A stretch of 64,000 nucleotides of DNA from Chamaecyparis obtusa (GCA_027943335.1 BSBK01006022.1:124001-188000); one strand, 5' to 3'. Counted from the first letter of the stretch, positions 45,201 through 56,825 are shown. The notes: generated from the sequence alone by a model not told the origin. Translations and numbers: made by a program.

Positions 45201-48200
45201 TGCTGTGAAGACATCTGCATTGGTCAAGAACTTAAGAATGTGTTTATCGTCTTCAAATACTTGGAAGTTCTTGACATTGTCCGGTACTGATGGGACCGAG
45301 GCCAACTCAACTTTAAATTTCTTCAATCCTTCCAACTTGATTGGTGCTAGTGAGCTTGCAGCTTGCGCGAGAGCGTTAGCCACTTGATTATTTGCTCTGT
45401 AGCTAAACTTGATATTGAAGGCATCAAAGTCCTCTGTCAAATCCCACACTCGGTTTCTATATCTGTTCAATCTCTTATCATGGCAAGTAAACTTCTGCTT
45501 CACTTGTTCAGTCACCAAATACGAATCTCCAAGCACATGGAGTATCTTAGCACCCTTTTTAATAGCACACAACAGGCCTAGAATTAAAGCTTCATACTCC
45601 GCCATGTTGTTGGTGCATGGAAATTGTAATCTATGGGCTGCTAAATATGTTGCCCCTGTTGGGCTGACTAACTCAAATCCCGCTCTAGCTCCTTGCTTAG
45701 TTTTAGAGCCATCAAATCTTAACGTCCATACTCCACTTTCTAGTAGGTGCTTTTGTGAATTCTTAGTCTTGTTCAATTCTTCAGTCTTCCATACTTCTGC
45801 GTTAGGTGGCGTGGTCTGATTCTTAGCTTCACCCATCTTACTACTTTCTGCTTCATTAACTTGTGAAATCTCGATCCTTTGTTTTCCACATTGTTCATCT
45901 TGCTTCAAAGCCCCTGGGACTCTCATCTCCACTTGTTCTAATGCAATCCTGCACAAAGAGCAGGATAGTTCTGAATGATAGGCATTGTGGATTCGACACC
46001 AGTTGGGTAATAATAAGTCTCTCACTGATGTCCTATTACCCAACTCTACACCCTGTTGAACATTTCTCAACACAAAACTTCTAAAATTCTCAAACATTCC
46101 TTCGCCCTCGTCAAATGAAGTGTCAGGGTCTGACTCAATTAGCATTTCTGTGGAGTCCTTTGCTTCACTTATGATATTCAAAGTCAACACTTCTGCTCTC
46201 TTAGGCCTATAGGTGCCCATGCCTGCATCTGCAAACAATACTTCATTAGGTTCCCCGTATTTAGTAACTGTCAATCTCAATCTTGGGGTATTTTCAATCT
46301 TGATTTGGTTGGCTAACCCTCTCCATGGGAGCCACATATGGGAAAAGTCAGTTGCCATGTATCCATTTAGTCTTCTGGACCAATCCCTTCCTAGAATCAA
46401 ACCATAAGAATCAGCGACATCCACCACTGAAATATCCACCATATGTTCCATCCTTGGATCAGATGCCAACTGCATGTGTATGTTATGTAATTCACCCACT
46501 ACTGGGACCTCAGTTTTATCCAGTTGAGTAACCTTCTTGTTTGAATTCAAAGGTGTGATTCCTAATCTTCTACAAATAGCCAAGGGCATGACATTACTTG
46601 AAGCTCTTGAATCTATCAAACAATTATGGAGAAGCTTCCCAAATATTCTTACTGATAGTAAAAATGGAGCTGGCTCATCCTTCCCTTGATAAAATACCAC
46701 TTGTGATTTGTGCACTTGCTTAGGCTTTGTCCCAAAATCTGTTGGTTGAACCGCTTCTTCTATCTGCACTGTCTCTTTACTCTTTGCTGAATCCTGACTC
46801 TCTTGAGTTTGCTGCGTTACTGGCGGTAATCCCTGAGCTATAAGGACCGGTCGAGGCTCCGACTGTCTATTGAAATTACTGATATCTCCATATGTAACCT
46901 CCTGTATAGAATTCCTTACTTCATCATGTGAAATCTCTTGAGATGAATTTGTTGTGTTCCCACATGGAACATCCTGTATTACATGCACTGGATTGGGAGG
47001 AGGCCTCCCTGCTGCATGAGTTGTTTGGCTAGGTGATGCTGCGCTTGGAGTGTGAGGCCCTTGTGACTTGTTATCCTTCAAGCTATTAAGGAAAGTATCC
47101 CTAATCTCTGTCACCTTCAATAATTCGAACAAAGGGAGACTAATTTTGATCTTCTTCACCTCCTCTGTCACACTCTGTCCAAGTCTCTTCAACTCCTCAT
47201 TATTCACTGAATTGTTCACCATCCTTCCTCTATTAACTTCTTGTAATGTCATAGCACCTCCTTGTGACCCTTGAACATTTTGATTATTTTGTTGTATATT
47301 TTGCTGAGGACTCTGTTGTCCATTACCCTGATTGTGATTCCCTTGTCTGTATTCGGGAGCATCCCTTGGAGGATTTGGTACATTACTCGCATTGGGATGT
47401 GGAGGAGTATTAAAATTGTTCGGAGGCACTGAGGATGTGAAGGGTCCATCATTCCTCTTGTTGTTATGATTCCTTTGATAAAACCTTGTATTACTTGCTG
47501 GTTGTTGAAATGTTTGATTCCCACCTGTCCCTTGAACTAAAACAGAATCACCCAATGGTGGGAAAGAAAAGTCTGTTCCATTAATATATCCATTTTCATC
47601 TATTACTTCACTTATTGGTCCGTTAGCTGACTCGGGAGGGAATTTCCCTTGATGTTCTTCATAAGCCTCAAACTCTGGTGGAAATGCAACCTCCTGAAAA
47701 GTCAAGCACTCTGGATAACTTGGGGATGGAACAATCTCATATCCCGTGACTTTAATCTCCTCTTGATTCATAGATTCATCCACCACTTTCTGGAATAGAT
47801 TAGATGCCCTTTTGAACTCAGCACATCCTAACTCTGAATGTTGATCAGTCTCATGGAATCTACAATATTGGGACAAGGCGGACTCAGCCAAAAATATTCT
47901 TTCAACTGGCCTACTGTCTGTTGGGGCCTGACTATCTAGTGGCGACACCACATTTCCATTATTTGGGCCAGTGTTCCATGTCTTCTTCTGACCAGATTGA
48001 TTGTTATACCCTTGTTCTTGTGATTGACTACCACCTTGATGGTTGTTGTTTTGATTATTCCTTTGATAACCACCGCCTTGATTATTTCTTTGATAATCTC
48101 CACCTTGGTTATTTCTTTGATAATCTCGGTCTTGATAGTTCCTCTGGTATCCTCCATCATAGTTATTTCTTGGATACCCTCCTTGATGATTTCCACTCTG

Positions 48201-48700
48201 ATAATTGTTCCCTTGGTAATTCCCTTGATAATTTCCTTGATTGTTTCTTTGGGTGGACTGGAGTTGATTATTCTGATTTCTCAAATAAGTGACCTCAGTA
48301 GACAACTTCTTAACTTGCTCGATCAATTCCTTCATTTCATCCTTCTCCTCTTGTGTTCTTGTAGATGAACTTGCACCTTGCAGATAAACTGGCATCGATG
48401 GTGGCGCCTGAGACAATGGTGGTCCTGGATGCACCACGAGCTGATTTGTGGGCGTCTGATATGGAAGCTGTGGGATGGGATTGTTGGGATATCTAGCCCC
48501 TTGGGGTTCCAATCCTTGTTGACCTAATTGCTTCCCTATTTCAATTGCTTTAGCATAGGCCTCATTCAGTGTTGTAGGGTGAGGGTTTGCCATCCTTGTA
48601 AACATAGCAGTCTGACTATCTAAAGCACTGTAGTAAGCTTCCAAAGCACCAGCCTCCGGAATTGTAAGGAGCTTGTAGTCTAGTGTAAGCTTTGTGGAAA
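42276..48700 (-). pseudogene. pol: Tat-like gypsy polyprotein: gag end, protease, RNase H, RT, RNase H, integrase
   Basis: After the gag C-terminus and a Gln/Asn-rich linker (48300-47950), protease lies near 46605 with DSRASSN in place of DSGASSN. An RNase H of the archaeal-like type spans 45720-45290 (FDGS, AEYEAL, GDS; the last aspartate is Asn in NQVANALA). RT follows with CVDFRNLN (about 44660) and an intact YMDD (about 44378), then the gypsy RNase H (43980-43850). Integrase (43634-42276) has an H-H-C-C finger, GLDFIGP, CDNGSAF and AESTNKN. There are stops at 43809 and near 43705; otherwise 1,600 codons are open. RNase H upstream of RT is the odd feature, and the older copy at 50237 has it too. 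Confidence 0.9.
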
Positions 48701-50047
48701 CGATTGTTAAAGGAACTAATTGATTCTTTGTCTTGTCTCCTGATATCCACAAACAACCTATGCAACTCCAAAGGTGTGGTAGGCATGCCAAATTTTCCTA
48801 TAAAGGCATCTCTAAGTTGAATCCACCCTGTTATGGATGACACCGGCAAATTGACAAACCAATAGTAGGGCTCTTCTGTCAATGAGTAAGGAAAAAGCCT
48901 ACATGCTACATCTTCATGTTGAATCCTTCTGTTGCACAATGCATCTTCAAATACTTTAATATGCTCTTCAGCTGTACGATTAGGGTCATTGACAAAGAAC
49001 TTGGAGCAAAATCCAGCAGGATTTTTTGGTAGGTCATGGTACTGTTGAAACGAGATGGGTGAGGCGTTGTGCTGAATCCATGGAGGCTGTTGTTGTGGTG
49101 GTGGTGGGGGTTGATGAGCCATCGCAACCTGACTAGCTTGAGCTTGATTTGGCTGAGCTACTAGGGTTGGTGTACCTAAAGTTTTGTGAACTTGAGGTGG
49201 ACTGCTTGAGGAACTTGCTATACTTGCAGTATTAGCTACCCAATGATTTCTTCCTTTCTTATGGAATTGCAATTCAACTAAGTCCTCCTCCTGGTGTGGT
49301 GTAGACCTTAGTACCCTTTGCTTCCTATCCAATTGCAACTTCTCAAACCTTTCGGGAGAGAAAGACCCGATTCTCTTATCCAGCTTGATCACAATTCAAT
49401 ATATTTGACCTTCCCAAACTGGCCCTTCTTCAAGGATGAGCTGAGCTAATCTATGAGCTTCTCTCTCTCTTTGGATCTTTTCTACTTGTTCTCTTTGAAA
49501 TTCAATGCCTACTTCCACTTCCACCCTCATCACCTTTCAAAGGTAACTACTACACTCTTCTTTCTTCCTCACGTTTCCTTTCAAGTTCTCTTTGACGCTC
49601 CAACTCCCTTTGAGCTTCTCTCTGAATTCTTTCCGCCTTTTGTTCTTCTTCCTCCAATACAAAAGTCACTCGCATATACTCAGGGGCACTTCTCTTAACT
49701 CTCCAAGCCAATGAATTCAATCCAGAAATAATATCCTCTTGATCGTTTTCAAATCCGAGATTAGGTTGTAAGACAGGCACAACGTTTCTAGGCTGAAGCA
49801 CCATCTTTCACCATGTTTAAATATCAACAACCCCTCTTCAATCTCTCCTCTCATGCTCCAATCTTTCTTGAACCTCTCTTTCGATTCTTTGAGCTTTCTC
49901 TTCTTCTTGGTCCAAGATGTCAGCAATGTGCAAGTATTCCTGACCGTTTACCCTTTGGTTCCAAGCAAGGGAATGGAATGTCAAGATAATGTTGTCTTGG
50001 TGAGATTGCCAATTGTCCTTAGGCTGTCGTGGCTGAGGAAGCCCCAT
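48616..50047 (-). pseudogene. gag: Tat-like gypsy gag
   Basis: An ATG at 50047, about 55 bp after the PBS, starts a Glu/Arg-rich coiled-coil N-terminus. A second diverged copy of leader and N-terminus starts at 49804. From 49392 the frame is open through a Pro/Gln linker. The Retrotrans_gag domain follows (AGFCSKFFVNDPNRTAEEHI near 48990, YYWFVNLP, then SSFNNRFHKAYTRLQ near 48700). A one-base shift at about 48670-48700 passes to the pol frame, where gag continues (IPEAGALEAYYSAL). Stops occur near 49550-49400. Gag would form the particle. Confidence 0.85.
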
Positions 50048-50090
50048 TCTTCATCATGGTTGAATATTAACAAATTCCCAAATAAACACA
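49550..50090 (-). repeat. diverged tandem duplication of leader and gag N-terminus
   Basis: Starts at 50047 and 49804 are 243 bp apart. Both encode an N-terminus with a SLAW motif followed by RV, EY and an EEE-K/Q-A-x-RI-x-RE coiled coil. The leader bases before each ATG are also alike (AATATTAACAA versus AATATCAACAA on the plus strand). Confidence 0.8.
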
Positions 50091-50101
50091 ATCAATTGGC
50101 C

Positions 50102-50118
50102 CTCCTTCTAGCGCCAAA
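50102..50118 (-). other. primer binding site
   Basis: The minus strand reads TTTGGCGCTAGAAGGAGGG after a three-base spacer from the LTR end TCAACA. TGGCGC-type sites are common in Athila/Tat gypsy elements; the cognate tRNA is not determined here. Confidence 0.7.
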
Positions 50119-50121
50119 TGA

Positions 50122-50236
50122 TGTTGATGTGAGTTTTGTACCACTACATAACATATAGCAATTGAAATACTTGATACGCTGTATCAAGTATTTCAATTGC
50201 TATATGTTATGTAGTGGTACAAAACTCACATCAACA
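50122..50236. repeat. 115-bp perfect palindrome replacing the 5' LTR
   Basis: Arms 50122-50177 and 50181-50236 (56 bp each) are exact reverse complements around GCT. Each arm equals the outer 56 bp of the 37183 LTR. The right arm is followed directly by AGACT, the target-site duplication. The centre coincides with the natural mini-palindrome in the LTR, whose loop there is AGC. Confidence 0.98.
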
Positions 50237-52925
50237 AGACTCAAACAATACACAAATGTAGTATGGGATACCCTTGAACTATTTGATACTTTCTGAATTG
50301 ATTGTGTTGACAGATCAAAAAATATAATAGTAGAATTTCTGGCAAATGTTGCCCTAAAGTAAAATGATATAACTTTGAATGGCATCTCTAAGGTTGAAGT
50401 CAAAACCAGGCCATCCGTTCCCTAATAACATATGCAATTGGCAAGTCTTCGAAGATGATTCTGACTTATTAAAATTCTTGCATTTTGTTGATCAATTTGA
50501 ATCCTAGGAAATAGATTTCAATGCCTATGATGAGAAGATAGAAGGCAAGGATACTACATTTGGGAAGGAAGTGGTGTTTGCCCTAAAGGAAAATGATATA
50601 ACTTTGAATGGCATCTCTAAGGTTGAAGTCAAAACCAGGCCATCCGTTCCCTAATAACATATGCAATTGGCAAGTCTTTGAAGATGATTCTAACTTATTA
50701 AAATTCTTGCATTTTGTTGATCAATTTGAATCCTAGGAAATAGATTTTAATGCCTATGATGAGAAGATAGAAGGCAAGGATACTACATTTGGGAAGGAAG
50801 TGGTGCAATTAAAAACAAATAAAATCCCAAGAGGCCCGGTGACTTTGGAAAGAGGTTTTGATAGAGATGATAAAGTTGACATGAAGCCAACACTAGTAAA
50901 AGATGAGGATGTAGAAGAAGTCAACTTGGGAACAGAGAATGCTCCTAAAATAATATATATTGGAAAGAAACTTTCCCCTAGAGCAAGAGAAATGTTGATA
51001 GCACTATTGAGAAAATATAGGGATGTATTTGCTTGGTCTTATGATGACCTTAAGGCCTATAGAGAAGATTTGTTCCAGCATGAGATTCCCCTTAAACTTG
51101 ATGCTAAGCCTTTCAGACAAAAACAAATACCTATAAATCCAACCTTGGCACCAAAGATGTAAGAAGAGTGTATAAAGGTAAGAGATGGAGGAATAATCAA
51201 ACCCATAAGGTAATCTACTTGGGTTTCAAATTTGGTACCAATGAGAAAGAAGAGTGGAGATATCATGCTTTGTGTTGATTTTAGAAACTTAAATATCTCA
51301 TCACTTAAGGACAATTACCCATTGCCAAACATGGATGCCTTGCTGCAAAGATGTACTAGATGTGAATTATTATCCATGATGGATGGATTCTTTCGTTACA
51401 ACCAAGTCAAGGTTAAGGAATCAAAACAATACAAGACGACCTTTACCACACCATGGGGAACGTATGTTTATGTTAGAATGCCATTTGGACTAACAAATGC
51501 TGCAGCAACTTTTCAACGAGCAATGGATGTGACATTTGCAAAATTGATAGATGTTATCATGGTGGTTTATCAGATAATCTCACTGCATACTCTAAAAAGG
51601 CAGAAGATCATTGTGCTCATTTAGAAAAGATATTCTTAAAAGCACTTGAGTATGAAATTTCTTTGAATCCAAAAATGTGTCATTTTGCTGTGATAGAAGG
51701 GAAGTTGTTGGGACACATAGTATCCGAAGGAGTAAGAGTCAACCCTGAAAGAGTTGTAGCTATTGATAAGATCCCCATCCCCAAAACATTGAAAGCTATC
51801 CAATCTTTCTTTGGACAAATTAATTTTGTCAAGAGGTTTAGATCTAACTTTGCAGAGATAGTGAAAACAATATCCAAGATGCCAAAGCAAGGAGCTAAAT
51901 TAAATTGGACAGTTGAAGCCTAGATGCCTTTGTAGCCATCAAAAAAGCCATCAAAGAAGCACCAATGTTAAAATCCCCAGGCTTTACAAAGCCATTTCAG
52001 ATTTTTGTTCTTTTGCTTCCTTCACACGGTTGCTACAAGTATGTTACAAAAGAATAAAGAGGGTTATGAACAACCTCTAGCTTTTTTCAGTAAATCACTG
52101 CAAGCAGCAGAGCTAAAATATGACATCAATGAGAAACAAGCCTTTTGCATGGTCAAAACTGTGAAAACTTTTAGGCCATACTTGGTGGGTGTAGAGATAG
52201 TTGCTTATGTTCCAAATGCAGTAGTAAAAGACATATTTAGACAAACTGAAGTGACAGGCAGAAAATCAAAAGAAAAATTTAAAATTGCAGGCATCTAAGT
52301 GTGTGATAATTGAAGGAGATCTATATTGGAAAAATAGGGATGGAGTGTTATGATTATGTTTAGATGAATGACAATCTCAGAAAGTCTTAGAAGTGATGCA
52401 TTTTGGTGTGTGTGGTGAACATTTTTCAGCTAGAACAATTGCTCGCAAGATACTAAGGTCAGGTTACTATTGGCCTTATGTTTTCAATGATGCTCATAAT
52501 TATGTTAGGAAATGTGAAGCTTGTTAGAGATTTTCGGGAAATTTGAAATATGGAGTATTACCCTTGAGGCCTATGCAAACAAAAGCACCTTTCAATCAAT
52601 GGGGTATAGATCTCATAGGAGAAATATTAGACAAGTCAAGTGGAGGACATAGGTGGATCTTTGTAGCCACATATTACTTCACTAAGTGGGTTGAGGCAAT
52701 CCCTACTAGACAAGCTACTAGCAAATTTGTCATCAACTTTATAATGGATCACATTATAACCAGATTTGGAGTATCCAACAAAATTATCACTGATAATGGA
52801 ATGCGTTTCCGTTCTAATGAATTCACTTCATTCTGTGATAAGTATGGTATAGAAATCTCATATGCATCGCCCTATCATCCCTAAGCCAATGGGTAGGCAG
52901 AATCTAGCAACAAAAACATTTTGTA
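50237..52925 (+). pseudogene. pol: Tat-like gypsy pol remnant (RNase H end, RT, RNase H, integrase)
   Basis: It continues the element interrupted at 37183. In order: the end of the upstream RNase H (50242-50380), a linker duplicated in tandem, and a conserved pre-RT region (LSPRAREMLIALLRKYRDVF, near 50970). RT follows from about 51180, with CVDFRNLN at about 51270 and a catalytic region broken by a one-base shift so YxDD is lost (about 51560-51600). A gypsy RNase H piece ends near 52240, and integrase starts with a zinc finger (52395-52530). The integrase core lies at 52543-52884 (GIDLIG, TDNGMRF), and the frame ends in AESSNKNI before a stop. Numerous stops make it older than its inserted relative. 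Confidence 0.88.
50351..50808 (+). repeat. 229-bp tandem duplication in gypsy pol
   Basis: GCCCTAAAG starts units at 50351 and 50580, and the second unit ends before CAATTAAAAAC at about 50808. The copies differ at only a handful of positions. It duplicates the linker between the upstream RNase H and RT. Confidence 0.95.
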
Positions 52926-54340
52926 AATAATCCAATTTTATCTTCCAGCTCCCTTTGGCAGCGATTTGGATCTGTTTGGGGTGGCATTTTTGTTGGCAGC
53001 TCCAACATCTTTTTCACATTTGGCATGCAATCTTCTTGTTGGTGGTGATTTGAGGTCTTCTAGGGCCTGTGATTTACTCCTTATTCAAGGCTGCGATTTC
53101 CCTCTTCCCTAATCTGCGATTTTACCTCTATTGGGCATTGAATTTCTTCTATTGTGGCGTGCGATTTTCTCCTTTAGGCAGTGGCGAATTGTCCAGATCT
53201 AGGTATGCGATTTTATCTCTGCTTTGGACTGCAGAGCTTTTTCTTTGGGTGGGGATTTTGTCTCAAATTTGGATAGCAACTTTAACCAGGAAGGCAGTGA
53301 TTTTCATTTTATTTAGGCTGCGAATTGCCCAGATCTGCGTTTGGTGGCGACTTGTCTTCTACTTGGCAGCGAGATCTTGACAAGTTGGGGCTGCGATTTG
53401 GTTGCTACAACAGCATTCTCTTGACATATTCCTTGGCAGATTTGGTTTACTTCTTGGCAAATTTGAGGATTTTGTTTTGGCATTCAGATTTTGTCCAAGT
53501 TGCAATTTGAAGGGGTCTTCGTTGCAACTTGGTAGGCAGCCTCCAGCAATTTGGTGTTCAAGTCCTTGCATCTTGGCAAGGCAATCCAGATATTTTGAGA
53601 TCTGATTTAGGGAGACTTGAATTTGAATACTTGATTGCCTCCATGACAGAGGAAGCCAATTTGCAGGACTTGGTTTATTAGGAGTGAACCATGGATTCTT
53701 ATCTTGTAATAGATATCATATGGATATCCTATTATTATGTATTGCTCATCGACATGACAATGAGATCTTGGATTCTCTTGGTTGAGAGGGAGTCTCAGCC
53801 CCTTTGATGTATTTGTTTTTTTATTACCCACCTCTTGTGTGCAATGCAAGGTGGATGTTGTATTTGTATCTTGGATCTTCTTTGAAAGAAGATATGTGTA
53901 CCACCCTTTGCGGGCAATGCAAGGTGGCATTGTAATATTTTTTAAGTCCACCCTCTGTGGGCAATGTAAGGTGCCAAAGTTCCTCACCACCCTTTGCGAG
54001 CAATGTAAGGTGGTGTTGTATTGAAGTCCACCCTCTACGGGCAATGTACGGTGGCAACCATCCTCTGCGAGTAGGCATGATGGTTCCACCCTCTGCGAGT
54101 AGGTATGGTGGATATGCTTTGACCATCCTCTGCGAGTAGGCATGATGGTTCCACCCTCTGCGAGTAGGTATGGTGGATATGCCTTGACCATCCTCCGTGA
54201 GTAGGCATGATGGTTCCATCCTCTGCGAGTAGGCATGATGGGAATGGTTGGTTTGTTTTGCAGGTGTGCTTTCATCCTCTGCGAGTAGGCATGATGGAAA
54301 GAAATGGTAAGAGCTAGAATCCTCCCTAGCTAAGAGGGAG
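52926..54340 (+). other. hypervariable 3' untranslated region with tandem repeats
   Basis: After the integrase frame comes about 650 bp with a recurring GCGATTT motif and no ORF. From about 53825 to 54295 follow repeats of the kind CCACCCTCTGCGAGTAGG plus CATGATGG. The last part is a near-perfect array (54060-54240) of alternating CATGATGGTT and TATGGTGGAT units. A polypurine tract (CTAAGAGGGAG, 54330-54340) abuts the LTR. Satellite-like arrays at this position are described for Tat elements. The minus frame 53607-54275 is a repeat by-product. Confidence 0.75.
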
Positions 54341-54660
54341 TGTTAATGTTTGGTAGCTAGATCGGATTCTGGATCACATTATTTTAATTAGGAAAATTAA
54401 AATAATGAATTAATTATTTAATTAAGGATAATTAAATAATGAATGGATTAATTATTTATTTAATTAGGTGAATTAAATAAATAATTTATTCAGAATCAAA
54501 TAATATAAATAATATTTATTTATGGATTGTTTATTATTTATTTAATTGGGAGAATTAAATAAATAATTAATTGGAGTATAAAATATTATTAGTTATTTAT
54601 TTAATTGGAGAATTAAATATTTGAGCTATTGTATTTTAAATACAATAAGGTAATTAGTAA
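54341..54660 (+). repeat. 3' LTR start (U3) of the older Tat-like element, with hairpin array
   Basis: The LTR starts TGTTAATGTTTGGTAGC after the polypurine tract. Six AT-rich hairpins follow at 54377-54407, 54413-54440, 54450-54486, 54533-54567, 54599-54618 and 54628-54646. The loops of the first five are AGGAA, AGGA, AGGTG, GGGAG and GGAG. The LTR probably extends well beyond 54660, but its end was not located. Confidence 0.75.
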
Positions 54661-56731
54661 ATTAAATGGGCCGGGCCCTCTCATCAAATTAAATAAAAGG
54701 CTGACTAGAGTTAGAATTTAAATGGACTTGTATATATTCAAGTTTACCTTGTCATAATTATACACTTGATGCAATGGAAGCTTTATCTTTTAGAGAAATG
54801 CTCGGGGGAGACAATCAAATAAGTTCTATGGTTGGGAGGGCAAATCATTGCCCGTGGTTAAATGAGCATAAAACAACACCTGCCACGTAGGTGATTCCCG
54901 CGATCTCGCGATGGGAGAGGCAAAGCCCTAAAAAGGATCACGACATTGTGGGTGTACAAGGGAAAAGTCTTTTTTTAAGGTTCTCTGTTTGTTTGGGAGC
55001 ATGGACAAAGCATGGCTGCCGACTGTTGCAGAGTGCCCCAAAGATAGGTGTTGTCTCACAAAAATGATGATTGCAATGATGGGTTTGTTGAAAGGACTTT
55101 TAAACATTCCAGTGGAATTGTAGTCTACAGTCTTTCATCTGGGAATGCGACATTCACTGAGGCATCCGTTCAGGCATCCACTAGCACAAAAAATGGTGTG
55201 AGGAATTTCACCAGATGTTGTAGTTAGAGACCACTGGTAGATAGTATGTGAATGGTGGAAGTTGTAGAGTAGGGTACAAGCATTCATCAAAGGTTGGGTA
55301 GATTTGTATGAAAAATATGAGAGTCCATAGAAATGACAACATTTTTTTTGTCCGTGAGTGCAATGGGGAGAGTGTTTGAACCAAAGTAGAATGTCTCAAG
55401 GCTGCTATTCTCTACGGTAAGAACCCAACGATGATGTTGAAAAGGCTTTAGGAACTTTTCGAGCAAATGCACTTGACTTGTGTAGAGCAAATCTCCATTA
55501 CCTTTCTAGCTCTGGACAAAAATGTGGCCTTGTGGTTTGCAATGTTTGCAGATCCATGCACCCAATGGTTTGATAAAAGGTTTAGAAATCTTCTTACGAC
55601 AAATGCCCTTGGTGGGTGTGAGGCTAGGCTCAATAGCCTTCACCAAGCATTTCGTTGTACATGCCAATTCAAGAGCTTTGAACATAGATTAATATTGGAG
55701 ACTTAGTCAACACATAGCTATATGTGGTATTACTGTTTTGAATGGTTGTAGTGGATGTTTGCTAAGGCACGAACAAGGAAACATGGGGGCAATGAAATAA
55801 CTTTAAAACACATGTAATTTACTAACATTGGAGCAACTTGTATCAAGGATGTTGATGCCCAGATAAGTATTTATTATCCTTGAGTATTGCATTCATCTAC
55901 TCATTATAGAGAGACCACTGGTAGTCTCTCTCTTATTTGTATTTCTATACGTACTATAAGAGCTATTTGCCTTGATCTTTTCCGGGGATGCTCTTGCAGG
56001 AAAAAGAAGATTGATATCAGATTTAGAGGGAGTTTGACACTTTAGAGGTAACTTTGGATGAGGAGCTCAGAAGATTGATATCAGATTTAGAGGGAGTCTG
56101 ATAGTTTATTATAAGCAATCTTGGATGAAAAGATCAATAGATTGATATCTGCTTAATGAGTTCTTTTCTGTGAGAGAAGTTCGAGGTGAAATCCCTTGTT
56201 TCCACCCTCTGCGTTGAGGCATGGTGGATGTCATGTGTCTGACTCCAAGTTTTTTTTTTAATGTGCCTGCCCCTTGTGTACATCATGAGGAAGTGACGAC
56301 TTAAAAATGATTATCACTTTTATTTGTTAAAGTTATTGGAAGGTGATGATCTTACAATAACTTAATCTTCTATTATGATAGATATCTTATGACGTCTAAG
56401 CAGATCATGATAGATTATATCTTGCATGGTGGATTAATTTCCTTAAACAGACCATGAATATCTTGCATGGTGGATTAATTTCTTTAAACAAACCATGAAT
56501 ATAATGTTCCTATGGTGAGTATTATTGAGGATACGTGTGCACATACCTTATGAACATTTTTGAGTATTTGGTGAATACCATGCGACTTGATATTCTAAGG
56601 CCATTACTCCTAATATCATGAGATGATATCTAATGGTGAATATCTTCTGATCAAGGATATTCTTAAACATGCCATTCTTGTTACATTGAGGTAATATTAT
56701 ATCCTGTGTTTATCCTCCCTAGCTAAGGGAG
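54661..56731. other. no recognised gene; LTR body and 3' region of a second element
   Basis: 54661 to about 55400 looks like LTR body. The frame 55467-55706 has no recognised domain. From 55990 there is a repeated AGATTGATATCAGATTTAGA motif, a CCACCCTCTGCGTTGAGG relic like the array at 54060, and a 41-bp tandem pair (56420 and 56461). CTAGCTAAGGGAG follows at 56719-56731. This is the same organisation as 53760-54340, so a second, related element ends here. Confidence 0.5.
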
Positions 56732-56784
56732 TGTTGATGTTTTGTAGCTTCTGTCGGATAAATACTATGAGACTAGACTATTGA

Positions 56785-56825
<41 letters not shown>

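Larger units (their letters stand above)
37183..50236 (-). mobile_element. Tat-like Ty3/gypsy retrotransposon with a palindromic 5' LTR
   Basis: A 13-kb minus-sense element flanked by AGACT at 37178-37182 and 50237-50241. It holds a 3' LTR (from 37183), a long 3' non-coding region, and pol and gag frames with few breaks. A PBS beginning TTTGGCGCTAG lies at 50102-50118. Its 5' LTR is replaced by a 115-bp palindrome of the U5 end. The element is inserted in the RNase H of an older, plus-strand relative. Order in pol: protease, RNase H, RT, second RNase H, integrase. Because TSD and both outer edges are intact, the palindrome was present at integration or formed inside the integrated copy. Confidence 0.88.

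Noticed and set aside
47921..48292. Plus-strand ORF rich in Asp/Tyr/Leu
   Set aside because: It is the antisense shadow of the Gln/Asn/Gly-rich linker in the gypsy gag-pol frame.
53607..54275. 222-codon minus-strand ORF
   Set aside because: Most of it is the antisense of the tandem repeats in a gypsy 3' untranslated region, so the repeated peptide reflects repeat structure.
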